Shown: one piece after another, positions 16,959-24,775 of the stretch | How the letters are laid out: every line of letters begins with the position of its first letter | How positions within the stretch are numbered: position 1 is the first letter of the stretch | Assembly (NCBI GenBank): GCA_019114265.1 | Contig: DXFV01000036.1 | Span: 27,931-91,930, forward strand | Length of the DNA: 64,000 bases | Reading direction: 5' to 3' | DNA from: Anaerofilum faecale | GTDB lineage: Bacteria > Bacillota > Clostridia > Oscillospirales > Ruminococcaceae | Program-made: the position numbers and the translations under genes | Notes under the pieces: generated by a model | Databases searched by the model: none | Told to the model about the DNA's origin: nothing | Seen by the model: only the letters and a program-made list of their open reading frames with translations

Positions 16959-17034
16959 TGGAGCTGCTAATGCGATTCGAACGCACGACCTCATCCTTAC
17001 CAAGGATGTGCTCTGCCTGCTGAGCTATAGCAGC
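16959..17034 (-). tRNA. tRNA-Thr, anticodon GGU
   Basis: The 76-nt cloverleaf closes: acceptor GCTGCTA with TAGCAGC, D-arm with AGCTCAG...GCAGAGC, anticodon loop TTGGTAA (GGT at 34-36, Thr), T-arm with GTTCGAATC. The 3' CCA is encoded (T, then CCA). A consensus promoter lies 35-63 bp upstream and a terminator follows. Confidence 0.95.
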
Positions 17035-17068
17035 ATTTTTTGTTTCCCGCCGTTTGGCGACGATGTAT

Positions 17069-17097
17069 ATTATACCTGCTTTGTCTTCAAAAGTCAA
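17069..17097 (-). promoter_or_regulatory. Promoter of tRNA-Thr
   Basis: Minus-strand TTGACT (17092-17097), 17-bp spacer, TATAAT (17069-17074). It is among the best consensus matches in the window, as usual for tRNA genes. Confidence 0.85.
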
Positions 17098-17120
17098 CAG
17101 TTTTTTTCATTTTGGAAAGA

Positions 17121-17162
17121 TAAAAAACAGGCCCGGCCGGCGGAACGAATGGCCGGCCGGGC
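17121..17162 (-). terminator. Terminator of the NifX-like/DUF134 operon
   Basis: GCCCGGCCGGC pairs with GCCGGCCGGGC; TTTTTT follows on the minus strand, just after the stop at 17169. Confidence 0.85.
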
Positions 17163-17168
17163 GCTTTG

Positions 17169-17576
17169 TCAATCTCCGCAGTGGCCGCCGCAGCTGTGGC
17201 CGCCCTCGTGATGGGCGCAGTCGTGGCCTTCGCCGTGCGCGTGATGGGCGCACACGGTGTTGGGGTCGTACTGCAGGCTGCCCGCCAGCAGGGCCTCCAC
17301 CGCCTGGTCGGCACTGCCCTGTGCGCCGGGATACAGCTGGATGCCGGCCTGTGCCAGCGCGGTGCGCGCGCCGCCGCCGATACCACCGCAGATCAGGGTG
17401 TCCACCCCGCCCTGGGCCAGCAGACCGGCCAGTGCGCCGTGGCCGCTCTCGCCGGTGCTGACGACCTGGCTGGAGACCACCTTGCCGTTTTCCACATCGT
17501 ATACCTTAAACTGTTTGGAATGGCCGAAGTGCTGGAACACCAGGCCGTTTTCATAGGTGACTGCAATGCGTTTCAT
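17169..17576 (-). CDS. NifX/dinitrogenase iron-molybdenum cofactor-like protein with His/Cys-rich tail
   Basis: 135 residues. The first 100 form the NifX/NifB C-terminal fold: MKRIAVTYENG, FGHSKQFKVYDV and the glycine-rich ICGGIGGGARTAL loop. Proteins of this fold bind iron-sulfur or metal clusters. The last 25 residues carry HAHGEGHDCAHHEGGHSCGG, a likely metal-binding tail. The start overlaps the stop of the DUF134 gene (ATGA), so the two are translated together. No nitrogenase genes are present, so the role is more likely metal or iron-sulfur handling. That role is inferred. Confidence 0.85.
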   Translation of the reverse strand: MKRIAVTYENGLVFQHFGHSKQFKVYDVENGKVVSSQVVSTGESGHGALAGLLAQGGVDTLICGGIGGGARTALAQAGIQLYPGAQGSADQAVEALLAGSLQYDPNTVCAHHAHGEGHDCAHHEGGHSCGGHCGD

Positions 17577-17926
17577 TGGGAATCCTCCTTCTTTTTGTGG
17601 CAGCAGCCGCACCGGCGGCCACCGCAGGGATGGGCCGTGCAAAGGGTGTATTCCCCGCCCTCGATGAGGATCGAGCGCCCGTGCACCAGCGCCTGCGCCA
17701 GGATGCGCCGGGCGGCGTTGTAGTCGGCCTGCACGGTGGTGCGCGCCACGCCCATCTGTCGGGCGCATTCCTCCTGGGTGTAGCCCTCCAGGTCCATCAG
17801 ACGCAGCATCTCGTACTGGTCCACCGTCAGCACCAGCGGTTCCTGCTGGCTCGTCTGTCCCTGCGGCACAAACACCCGCACCCGGGGCATGCCGCACACA
17901 CGGCGGCATTTGCGCGGACGAGGCAT
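17573..17926 (-). CDS. DUF134-family HTH protein, probable regulator
   Basis: 117 residues. It begins MPRPRKCRRVC, the hallmark of DUF134, then has a sigma-region-4-like HTH (LTVDQYEMLRLMDLEGYTQEECARQMGV, split over two helices). The tail HPCGGRRCGCCHKKK is Cys/His rich and may bind metal. DUF134 genes are commonly next to NifX-like genes, as here. It is probably a metal- or redox-responsive regulator. An inverted repeat over its own promoter (17952-17983) suggests autoregulation. Confidence 0.85.
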   Translation of the reverse strand: MPRPRKCRRVCGMPRVRVFVPQGQTSQQEPLVLTVDQYEMLRLMDLEGYTQEECARQMGVARTTVQADYNAARRILAQALVHGRSILIEGGEYTLCTAHPCGGRRCGCCHKKKEDSQ

Positions 17927-17951
17927 GGGAATCCCTCCTTTGTTTCTGGCT

Positions 17952-17989
17952 TATGCCAATAATATATCGCTGTTTTTGGCATATGTCAA
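17952..17989 (-). promoter_or_regulatory. Promoter and operator-like inverted repeat of the DUF134 gene
   Basis: Minus-strand TTGACA (17984-17989), 17-bp spacer, TATATT (17961-17966). Arms TATGCCA (17952-17958) and TGGCATA (17977-17983) form an inverted repeat whose two arms bracket the -10 and touch the -35, a typical operator position. Confidence 0.75.
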
Positions 17990-18031
17990 GTATCAATCCG
18001 AAACTTCCGGCACGATTTTACACAGACAGGA

Positions 18032-18060
18032 TTGCCGGACCGGCTTTCATCCGCTACAAT
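18032..18060 (+). promoter_or_regulatory. Promoter of the HAD phosphatase gene
   Basis: TTGCCG (18032-18037), 17-bp spacer, TACAAT (18055-18060), 30 bp before the start codon. Confidence 0.6.
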
Positions 18061-18090
18061 AGAGAGGATCAATGACAAGGAAAGGACGGA

Positions 18091-18756
18091 ATGCAAATGA
18101 TCCGCGGCGTTATTTTTGATATGGACGGCCTGATGTTCGACACCGAGCGGCTGTGGGACACGGTGTGGGAACCGCTGTGCCGGGAGATGGGCTTTGCGAT
18201 GCCCGAGGACTCGGAGACCTTCTTTGCCTCCGGCCGGGGGCTGGCCGGCGAGGCGCTGCACGCGCACATCCTGCGCTATTTCCCCGCAGCCGACCCGGAA
18301 CAGATGGTGAGGGAGGCACAGCGGCTGGCAGGCGAGCGGTTCGCACAGGGCGTTCCCTGCAAGCCGGGGCTGCGGGAACTGCTGGACACGCTGGCCCGGC
18401 ACGGGCTTCCCTGCATCGTGGCCAGCTCCAGCCCGCGCGAGCTGATCCTGCAAAACCTGAACAGCACCGGCACCGCCCGCTACTTTGCGGACGTGGCGTG
18501 CGGCAGCGACGTGGCGCACAGCAAGCCTGCGCCGGATATTTTCCAGCTGGCCGCCCGGCGCATCGGGGTGAACATCCGCGAGTGCCTGGTGCTGGAGGAC
18601 AGCTTCAACGGTGTGCGCGCCGGCCATGCCGCCGGGGCCGTGACGGTGATGGTGCCCGATCTGGCCCAGCCCACCGAGGAGATCCGCCGCCTGTACACCC
18701 GCTGCTGCCGCGACCTGTTCGAGGTGCGCGAACTGCTGCTGGCCGGCGAACTGTAA
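18091..18756 (+). CDS. HAD-superfamily phosphatase, beta-phosphoglucomutase-like subfamily
   Basis: 221 residues. Motif I is IFDMDGLMFDTE, with the two catalytic Asp near residue 10; motif II is the Ser in VASSSPRE; motif III/IV are the Lys in HSKPAPDIF and VLEDSFNGVRAG. The helical cap sits between residues 15 and 85, as in the beta-phosphoglucomutase and small sugar-phosphate phosphatase group. It acts on phosphosugars or related metabolites; the exact substrate is not readable from sequence. AAGGA precedes the start. It ends at a bidirectional terminator shared with the converging HD gene. Confidence 0.9.
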   Translation: MQMIRGVIFDMDGLMFDTERLWDTVWEPLCREMGFAMPEDSETFFASGRGLAGEALHAHILRYFPAADPEQMVREAQRLAGERFAQGVPCKPGLRELLDTLARHGLPCIVASSSPRELILQNLNSTGTARYFADVACGSDVAHSKPAPDIFQLAARRIGVNIRECLVLEDSFNGVRAGHAAGAVTVMVPDLAQPTEEIRRLYTRCCRDLFEVRELLLAGEL

Positions 18757-18797
18757 GCCCCCCTGCGGCGGCGCGCAAAGCCCCGCTCTCCCACGCA

Positions 18798-18830
18798 AAA
18801 CGGCCCGAGGGAATTTCCCCCGGGCCGTTT
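18798..18830. terminator. Bidirectional terminator between HAD and HD genes
   Basis: AAACGGCCCG (18798-18807) pairs with CGGGCCGTTT (18821-18830); the inner GGGAA...TTCCC extends the stem. Confidence 0.85.
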
Positions 18831-18855
18831 GTCTGCCTGCACAAAGGCGCAGCGC

Positions 18856-19515
18856 TCACATGATGGTCTGGTCGTTGATGACCACGCCGAACGAAAGGCC
18901 AAAGAAGTTCGCCGCGCGGCGGCACAGCAGCATCCGCTCCATGAAGATCTCGAAGTATTCCAGGATCGGGCAGATACCGGTGTCCAGCACCAGGCGCAGG
19001 GTGAAGGTCTTTTTCTCCCGGTCCAGCTCGGTGTGGGCCTCCTCCACCGCATAGTTCACGCGGTCGTGGATGTCGGCGCCGATGTCGGCGCTGCTGCGCA
19101 CACGGGTGCGGCGCACGTCGGTCTTGTCGGCCAGGATGAGCGCCGCCGCCACCTCGTTCACCGGGAAGGCGGTGCCCTCGTCGTGGTTGCCGATCGCCGT
19201 GACCACCGTGGCCACCTCCGCCGGCTCCATCCCCATCTTGTCCAGAATGCGGAAGGCCATCACGGCGCCGCTCTGGGCGTGGTCGATGCGGTTGATGACG
19301 TTGCCGATGTCGTGCATATACCCCGCGATGGCGGCCAGCTCGCAGGTGCGTGCGGGATACTCCAGCTGGCGCAGCAGACCGGCGGCCGTGTGGGCGCAGC
19401 GGGTGACGTGCGCAAAGGAATGCTCGGTGTAGCCCAGCGCCTCCAGCGAGGCGTCGGCCTGGCGGATGTAGGTGTTGATCTCGTCGCTGTGGCGGATGTC
19501 GTCGTATTTGATCAT
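18856..19515 (-). CDS. HD-domain phosphohydrolase
   Basis: 219 residues. The HD metal site is visible as HSFAHVTRCAH and GYMHDIGN, with a later acidic LADKTD. This is the YedJ/PgpH-like small HD group, which hydrolyses nucleotides or other phosphoesters. I chose ATG 19515, with AAGGAGGG directly upstream; the open frame upstream of it has no start site. It lies 72 bp downstream of lysA and may share its transcript. The substrate is unknown. Confidence 0.83.
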   Translation of the reverse strand: MIKYDDIRHSDEINTYIRQADASLEALGYTEHSFAHVTRCAHTAAGLLRQLEYPARTCELAAIAGYMHDIGNVINRIDHAQSGAVMAFRILDKMGMEPAEVATVVTAIGNHDEGTAFPVNEVAAALILADKTDVRRTRVRSSADIGADIHDRVNYAVEEAHTELDREKKTFTLRLVLDTGICPILEYFEIFMERMLLCRRAANFFGLSFGVVINDQTIM

Positions 19516-19587
19516 CGCGGTCCCTCCTTTTCTCTGGCTGCAAGGCCCTGCAAAAAGCGCCCGGGACAACACCGCGGGCGCAGAATC

Positions 19588-20847
19588 TCACTTGGCAAAG
19601 AACGGGCTGAAATCAAAGGTGGCAAAGTAATCCTCCGGCGTTTCGGCGCGGCGGATCAGCTGGTGGGTGCCGTCCTCTTTCAGCAGCACCTCGGCGCTGC
19701 GCAGCTTGCCGTTGTAGTTGTAGCCCATCGAAAAGCCGTGGGCGCCGGTGTCGTGGATGGCCACGATGTCCCCGATCTCGGTGGCGGGCAGCATGCGGTC
19801 GATCGCAAACTTGTCGTTGTTCTCGCACAGGCCGCCGGTGACGTCGTAGCGATGGTCGCAGGGGGCGTCCTCCTTGCCCAGCACCGTGATGTGGTGATAG
19901 GCGCCGTACATCGCCGGACGCATCAGGTTGGCGGCGCAGGCGTCCAGCCCCACATACTCTTTGTAGATATGCTTCTGGTGCAGCACGGTGGCGATCAAGT
20001 GGCCGTAGGGGGCCAGCATGAACCGGCCCAGCTCGGTGTAGATGGCCACATCGCCCAGCCCGGCCGGAACCATCACCTCTTCAAACGCCTGGCGGACCCC
20101 CTCGCCCACCGCCATGATGTCGGTGGCCTGCTGGTCGGGACGGTAGGGCACGCCCACGCCGCCGGACAGGTTCACAAACGCCACCTCGGCGCCGGTCTCC
20201 CGGTGCAGCTCCACCGCCAGCTCGAACAGGATCCGCGCCAGCTTGGGATAGTACTCGTTGGCCACCGTGTTGCTGGCCAGGAACGCATGGATGCCAAACT
20301 GCTTGGCGCCCTTCCGCATCAGGATGCGCCAGGCGTCCTTCATCTGCTGCTTGGTCATGCCGTATTTGGCCTCGCCCGGGGTGTCCATGATGGCGTTGTT
20401 CAGCGCGAACTCGCCGCCCGGATTGTAGCGGCAGCAGATGGTCTCGGGAATCCCCGCCACCCGCTCGAGAAACTCCACATGGGTGAAGTCGTCCAGATTG
20501 ATGATCGCGCCCATGTCGTAGGCCTTCTTCATATCCTCGGCCGGGGTGACGTTGGACGAGAACATGATGTCGTGCCCGGTGATGCCGCAGGCTTCGCACA
20601 GCATCAGCTCGGTGTAGCTGGAACAATCCATCCCGCAGCCCTCCTGCTGCAGGATCTGCATCAGGTAGGGGTTGGGGGTGGCCTTTACGGCAAAGTATTC
20701 CCGGAAGCCCTTGTTCCATGCAAAGGCCTTTTGCAGGCGGCGGGCATTTTCCCGGATGCCTTTTTCGTCATAAATGTGGAACGGGGTGGGCACATCCTCG
20801 ATGATGCGCTGGGCCTGTTCCAGCGTGATAAACGGTCTCTTTTCCAT
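19588..20847 (-). CDS. lysA: Diaminopimelate decarboxylase
   Basis: 419 residues, a fold-III PLP enzyme that makes lysine from meso-diaminopimelate. The PLP lysine is in YFAVKATPNP (about residue 52). The C-terminal HDTGAHGFSMGYNYNGKLR block and GGLCENNDKF match the clostridial type of LysA (the usual motif has CDTGAHG and GxxCESxD). The phosphate-binding GGVGVPY is present. Related decarboxylases for ornithine or carboxynorspermidine share the fold, but the GAHGFSMGYNYNG block favours LysA. A consensus-like promoter precedes it. Confidence 0.88.
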   Translation of the reverse strand: MEKRPFITLEQAQRIIEDVPTPFHIYDEKGIRENARRLQKAFAWNKGFREYFAVKATPNPYLMQILQQEGCGMDCSSYTELMLCEACGITGHDIMFSSNVTPAEDMKKAYDMGAIINLDDFTHVEFLERVAGIPETICCRYNPGGEFALNNAIMDTPGEAKYGMTKQQMKDAWRILMRKGAKQFGIHAFLASNTVANEYYPKLARILFELAVELHRETGAEVAFVNLSGGVGVPYRPDQQATDIMAVGEGVRQAFEEVMVPAGLGDVAIYTELGRFMLAPYGHLIATVLHQKHIYKEYVGLDACAANLMRPAMYGAYHHITVLGKEDAPCDHRYDVTGGLCENNDKFAIDRMLPATEIGDIVAIHDTGAHGFSMGYNYNGKLRSAEVLLKEDGTHQLIRRAETPEDYFATFDFSPFFAK

Positions 20848-20894
20848 CTCGCTTTCCCTCCTTGCCGCGCGCGAACCGGCGCGGTATACACTCT

Positions 20895-20924
20895 ATTATA
20901 GCGAATATGCCCGGTATCACGCAA
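20895..20924 (-). promoter_or_regulatory. lysA promoter
   Basis: Minus-strand TTGCGT (20919-20924), 18-bp spacer, TATAAT (20895-20900), 48 bp before the start. Confidence 0.7.
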
Positions 20925-20938
20925 CCGTTTTGGGAGAT

Positions 20939-20967
20939 TTTACACCGCAAAGCGGATGTGGTATGAT
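20939..20967 (+). promoter_or_regulatory. Promoter of the GNAT gene
   Basis: TTTACA (20939-20944), 17-bp spacer, TATGAT (20962-20967), 31 bp before the ATG. It faces away from the lysA promoter. Confidence 0.7.
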
Positions 20968-20998
20968 ACAAGCATCCAGATACCGAGGAGGACTCACC

Positions 20999-21547
20999 AT
21001 GCAGCTGAACATCCGGCCCGCACGTCCGGCTGAACTGGAGGACGTGGCGCGGCTGTACGACGAACTGAACGACCACCTGGCCGCCGGCACCAATTTCCCC
21101 GGCTGGCAGAAGGGCGTATACCCCACCCTCGACACCGCCCGCGCCGGACTGGCCGAGGGAGCGCTGTACCTGGCCTTCTGCGGGGACGAGCTGGCCGGCG
21201 CCGCTGTGCTGAACCAGACCCAGCCCTCCGCCTACCGCACCGCCTGCTGGCATATCCCGGCCAGCCGCCGCGAGGTGCTGGCGGTGCACACGCTGGCCGT
21301 GCATCCCCGCTGGATGGGGCGCGGCGTGGCCCGCGAGCTGCTGGAATACGCCGAACGGCTGGCCGCCCGCAAGGGGGCAAAGGCGATCCGGCTGGACACC
21401 TTCCAGAACAATCTGCCGGCCATCGCTCTGTATCGCTCCTGCGGGTTTGCGCTGGCGGGAAAGGTGGACCTGGGATATGCCGACAGCGGGCGGCCGTGGT
21501 TTTTCTGCTTTGAAAAGGCGGTGCAGGCGGACGGGGCGAACGAATAG
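20999..21547 (+). CDS. GNAT-family N-acetyltransferase
   Basis: 182 residues. The acetyl-CoA-binding loop is HPRWMGRGVARELLEYA (motif A, Q/RxxGxG/A), preceded by the beta-4 strand VLAVHTLAV and followed by RLDTFQNNLPAIALYRSCGF (motif B). The fold and length are normal. The start has GAGGAGG nearby. GNAT enzymes acetylate small amines, antibiotics or protein N-termini; nothing here points to one substrate. It is a short transcription unit, perhaps with the small gene at 21668. Confidence 0.9.
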   Translation: MQLNIRPARPAELEDVARLYDELNDHLAAGTNFPGWQKGVYPTLDTARAGLAEGALYLAFCGDELAGAAVLNQTQPSAYRTACWHIPASRREVLAVHTLAVHPRWMGRGVARELLEYAERLAARKGAKAIRLDTFQNNLPAIALYRSCGFALAGKVDLGYADSGRPWFFCFEKAVQADGANE

Positions 21548-21667
21548 CCGACCGTTTTCGGGGCATGCTGGAACAGAAGGGAGCTGTTCTTTCCCTTCAA
21601 ACCGGCAGGCCGCCGCCGCAAGAGCGGCCGCCGGCGCGGACCGCCGCGCCGCCATACGGAGGAAACT

Positions 21668-21862
21668 ATGGAACTGTTTCCCATCTGGATGTCGGGCAAC
21701 GGGACGATCGGCGGAATCGTGCTGCCGTCCGCCTCGCACGATACAGGCGACCATGCCCTGCTGGCACGCTTGCCCGAGGAAGAACAGATCGCATTGCTGG
21801 ACGGATGCACCGACAGCGAGGAGCTGCACCGACGGCTGGAAGGCCTGCGGCTGCGGCAATGA
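21668..21862 (+). CDS. Small protein of unknown function
   Basis: 64 residues: MELFPIWMSGNG, then an acidic second half with a predicted helix (LPEEEQIALLDG...EELHRRLEGL). The best support is a strong ribosome binding site, GGAGGAAACT, directly before the ATG. The protein has no signal peptide or membrane segment. It lies 120 bp after the GNAT gene on the same strand. I do not recognise a family. It could be spurious, but the ribosome binding site and sensible composition make it worth keeping. Confidence 0.5.
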   Translation: MELFPIWMSGNGTIGGIVLPSASHDTGDHALLARLPEEEQIALLDGCTDSEELHRRLEGLRLRQ

Positions 21863-21977
21863 CAGACAAACAGCCGGAAAGCCTTTGCGTTTTCCGGCTG
21901 TTTGCCTGTTTGTTCATAGGCCTTCCGATTGCGCGGGCAGAACCGCGTTCGCCCGGAAGATCGTGCGGACCGGAAGA

Positions 21978-22032
21978 TTTCCCCTCATCCGTCGCCTGCG
22001 GCGACAGCTTCCCCCCAGGGGGAAGCCTTTGG
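21978..22032 (-). repeat. Dispersed double-hairpin element, copy 4
   Basis: Reverse-oriented: TTTCCCCTCATCCGTCG, hairpin GTCGCCTGCGGCGAC, then CCCCCCAGGGGGAAGCC. It sits between convergent genes. Confidence 0.85.
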
Positions 22033-22070
22033 TGGGAACCGCCCCATCGAACACCTCCCATTTTGCCACA

Positions 22071-22106
22071 CAAAAAAACAGGGGCGGCTTTGCAAAAGCC
22101 GCCCCA
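22071..22106 (-). terminator. Terminator of the Fe-alcohol dehydrogenase gene
   Basis: GGGGCGGCTTT and AAAGCCGCCCC form a strong stem around TGCA, followed on the minus strand by TGTTTTTTTG. Confidence 0.85.
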
Positions 22107-22110
22107 GAGA

Positions 22111-22164
22111 AAGTTTTACTCGATTTTTTTCAAAAAATCGCGGATTCCAAAGGCGGAGCCTTTG
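22111..22164 (-). repeat. 3'-end element, copy 1
   Basis: Lies directly after the alcohol dehydrogenase stop. It contains two hairpins: CGATTTTTT...AAAAAATCG and CCAAAGGC-GGA-GCCTTTGG. The same roughly 55 bp recur, in the same orientation to the upstream gene, at 44675-44729. Confidence 0.8.
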
Positions 22165-22184
22165 GGCCTGCCGCAGGCACAGCC

Positions 22185-23333
22185 TTACAGCAGCTTCTCG
22201 TACAGCGCGTGGATCTCGGCTACGCTGGTGTCGCGGGGATTGCCCGGACGGCAGGCGTCGGCATAGGCGCTCTCGGACAGGAAATCCAGGTCCTCGGCCT
22301 TCACGATGGCCTTCAGGTCGGCGGGGATGCCCACGTCGACAGACAGCTTCTTCACGGCATCGCAGGCAGCCTTGCGGGCAGTCTCCAGATCCATCTCGTC
22401 CACGCCCTCAACGCCCATCGCCTTGGCGATGTCGCGGTACTTCTCGCCGGTGCAGGGAGCGTTGTACTCCATCACGGTGGGCAGCAGGATGGCGTTGGCA
22501 ACACCGTGCGGGGTGTCGTAGACAGCGCCCAGGCTGTGGGCCATGCTGTGCACAATGCCCAGACCTACGTTGGAGAAGCCCATGCCGGCCACATACTGGG
22601 CCAGCGCCATGCCCTCACGGCCTTCGGGAGTGCCCTCCACCGCGCCGCGCAGGTGCTTCGCAATCAACTCGATGGCCTTCAGGTGGAACATGTCGGTCAT
22701 CTCCCAGGCGCCCTTGGTGATGTAACCCTCGATGGCGTGGGTCAGAGCGTCCATGCCGGTGGCAGCGGTCAGACCCTTGGGCATGCTGCTCATCATATCG
22801 GGGTCGACCACGGCGATCTCGGGGATGTCGTTGGTGTCCACGCAGACGAATTTGCGCTTCTTCTCCACGTCGGTGATAACATAGTTGATGGTCACCTCGG
22901 CAGCGGTGCCGGCGGTGGTGGGAACGGCGATGGTGAACACGGCGTGCTTCTTGGTGGGGGCAACGCCCTCCAGGCTGCGCACGTCGGCAAACTCGGGGTT
23001 GTTGATGATGATGCCGATGGCCTTGGCGGTATCCATCGAAGAACCGCCGCCGATGGTCACGATGCAGTCGGCGCCGCTCTCCTGGAAGGCGGCCACGCCG
23101 GTCTGGACGTTCTCAATGGTGGGGTTGGGCTTGATCTCGCTGTACAGCGTGTATGGGAAGCCGGCCTTCTCCAGCAGGTCGGTGACCTTGGCGGTCACGC
23201 CGAATTTGACCAGGTCGGGGTCGGAGCAGACGAATGCCTTTTTATAGCCGCGGGCGGTCAGCTCGGGAACGATGTTCTCGATCGCGCCCTTGCCGTGGTA
23301 GGAGATGGTGTTCAGTACGATGCGGTTTGCCAT
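22185..23333 (-). CDS. fucO: Iron-containing alcohol dehydrogenase (lactaldehyde reductase/FucO-like)
   Basis: 382 residues, the usual size for group-III alcohol dehydrogenases. NAD-binding GGGSSMDTAKAIG is at about 95-107. The iron ligands are visible as Asp and His in GMDALTHAIEGY and two His in HSMAHSLGAVYDTPHG. The pattern resembles FucO, which reduces lactaldehyde to 1,2-propanediol, but ethanol, butanol or propanediol dehydrogenases share these motifs. Its codon use is very biased, suggesting high expression. The gene stands alone between its own promoter and terminator. It would regenerate NAD in fermentation. Confidence 0.9.
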   Translation of the reverse strand: MANRIVLNTISYHGKGAIENIVPELTARGYKKAFVCSDPDLVKFGVTAKVTDLLEKAGFPYTLYSEIKPNPTIENVQTGVAAFQESGADCIVTIGGGSSMDTAKAIGIIINNPEFADVRSLEGVAPTKKHAVFTIAVPTTAGTAAEVTINYVITDVEKKRKFVCVDTNDIPEIAVVDPDMMSSMPKGLTAATGMDALTHAIEGYITKGAWEMTDMFHLKAIELIAKHLRGAVEGTPEGREGMALAQYVAGMGFSNVGLGIVHSMAHSLGAVYDTPHGVANAILLPTVMEYNAPCTGEKYRDIAKAMGVEGVDEMDLETARKAACDAVKKLSVDVGIPADLKAIVKAEDLDFLSESAYADACRPGNPRDTSVAEIHALYEKLL

Positions 23334-23391
23334 GATAAAAACAACTCCTTTTTATGCAGGCGGCACAAAAGCCGCTCTTTTCTCTTTCATC

Positions 23392-23420
23392 ATTATAGTG
23401 CCGGAACCCACAGAACACAA
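23392..23420 (-). promoter_or_regulatory. Candidate promoter of the alcohol dehydrogenase gene
   Basis: Minus-strand TTGTGT (23415-23420), 17-bp spacer, TATAAT (23392-23397). The leader is about 55 bp. Confidence 0.6.
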
Positions 23421-23503
23421 TGCAATTTTCTGAGTTTTTTGTGTCATTTTTGTATAAATTTTTTTGTCTATTCTGCCCATGCCAGCGCCGCCTGTATTTT
23501 GCG

Positions 23504-23532
23504 TTGTCATTTGGGGCAGGATTCGATATAAT
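23504..23532 (+). promoter_or_regulatory. Promoter of the asparaginase gene
   Basis: TTGTCA (23504-23509), 17-bp spacer, TATAAT (23527-23532), 57 bp before the ATG. Confidence 0.75.
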
Positions 23533-23589
23533 GAGAGTATTGTGCGCATTTTCCGACAATGGCAATGCGACGGAAAGGGACGTTGCTGT

Positions 23590-24585
23590 ATGAAAAAAAT
23601 CCTCCTGCTTGCCACCGGCGGCACCATCGCCTCGGTGAAATCCGACGAAGGGCTGGTGCCCGCCGCCACCCCGGCCCAGCTGCTGGCCGCTCTGCCCGAC
23701 GCGCAGAAGCTGTGCCGGCTGGAAGCAAGGCAGCTGTTCAATCTGGACAGCACCAATTTCCAGCCCGAACACTGGCTGGCGCTGGCGGCCGAGATCCACC
23801 GCTGCTACCGCGAATACGACGGCTTCATCATCACCCACGGCACCGACACGATGGCCTACACCGCCGCCGCGCTGTCGTATCTGGTGCAGAACAGCGAAAA
23901 GCCCATCGTACTCACCGGCGCGCAGCGCCCCATCAGCGACCCGGTGACCGACGCCAAAAAGAACCTGCTGGACTCCATCCGCTTTGCCTGCCGCGAACAG
24001 AGCCAGGGCGTGTATATCGTCTTTGACGGCAAGGCCATTCTGGGCACCCGGGCGCGCAAGGTGCGCACCAAGAGTTACAGCGCCTTTGAGAGCATCAACT
24101 ATCCGGTTGCCGCCTTCATCGACGAACGGCGCATCCTGCAATATGTGGACACCGAGGACCAGGCGCAGCCGGTGACCTTTTACAACCGTCTGCACCCGAA
24201 GGTGTTCGTGCTGAAGCTGATCCCCGGCATCGAACCGGAGGTGCTGGAATACCTCAGCGGCCACTACGACGCCATCGTCATCGAGAGCTACGGCGTGGGC
24301 GGCGTGCCCTTCTACGGCCAGCGCAACTTTCTGGAAAAGCTGCAGGCGCTCACCGAGAGCGGGAAGATCGTGGTCATCGCCACTCAGGTGATGCTGGAGG
24401 GCAGCGACGCCGAGCTGTACGAGGTGGGCTTCAAGGCCATCAACCGGTACAACGTGCTGCAGGCCTACGACATGACGGTGGAAGCCGCCGCCGTGAAGCT
24501 GATGTGGATCATGGGCCAGACCCGCGACTTCGCACAGGTGAAACGGCTGTTCTACCGGCCCATCCATCACGATGTGATGCTGTGA
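23590..24585 (+). CDS. L-asparaginase, type I (cytoplasmic)
   Basis: 331 residues, cytoplasmic (no signal peptide). The first catalytic Thr lies in ATGGTIAS (residue 12), the second set in HGTDTMAYTA (Thr and Asp), with Lys in DAKKNLLDS. These are the conserved residues of the asparaginase/glutaminase amidohydrolase fold. It hydrolyses asparagine to aspartate and ammonia. The length fits the E. coli type I enzyme. I chose ATG 23590, with GGAAAGGGA upstream. Glutaminase activity cannot be excluded. It is a single-gene unit with its own promoter. Confidence 0.92.
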   Translation: MKKILLLATGGTIASVKSDEGLVPAATPAQLLAALPDAQKLCRLEARQLFNLDSTNFQPEHWLALAAEIHRCYREYDGFIITHGTDTMAYTAAALSYLVQNSEKPIVLTGAQRPISDPVTDAKKNLLDSIRFACREQSQGVYIVFDGKAILGTRARKVRTKSYSAFESINYPVAAFIDERRILQYVDTEDQAQPVTFYNRLHPKVFVLKLIPGIEPEVLEYLSGHYDAIVIESYGVGGVPFYGQRNFLEKLQALTESGKIVVIATQVMLEGSDAELYEVGFKAINRYNVLQAYDMTVEAAAVKLMWIMGQTRDFAQVKRLFYRPIHHDVML

Positions 24586-24676
24586 AGGGGGCGCGAAAGC
24601 CCGAAAGGCAGCATGCGGTCTGCCGCCGGAAAGGGAAAAATCATCCTGCATTTGCAGGTCTGTGCACACCGAAAGA

Positions 24677-24733
24677 CTTCCCCTCATCCGTCCCCCTGCG
24701 GGGGACAGCTTCCCCCCAGGGGGAAGTCTTTGG
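24677..24733 (-). repeat. Dispersed double-hairpin element, copy 5
   Basis: Reverse-oriented: CTTCCCCTCATCCGTCC, hairpin GTCCCCCTGCGGGGGAC, then CCCCCCAGGGGGAAG. The small hairpin differs from other copies on both arms, so pairing is kept. Confidence 0.85.
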
Positions 24734-24775
24734 CAAAAATCGCCGGTGCCCCGCCCCGCCGGACGCCCTCTGCAT

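Noticed and set aside
16900..17097. Longer start for the P-loop kinase
   Set aside because: The frame stays open upstream to 17097, but that would read through the tRNA-Thr gene and its promoter; ATG 16899 has a strong ribosome binding site.
17169..17926. Nitrogen-fixation genes
   Set aside because: A NifX-like fold is present, but no nitrogenase or other nif gene accompanies it; DUF134 pairs with this fold in many non-fixing clostridia.
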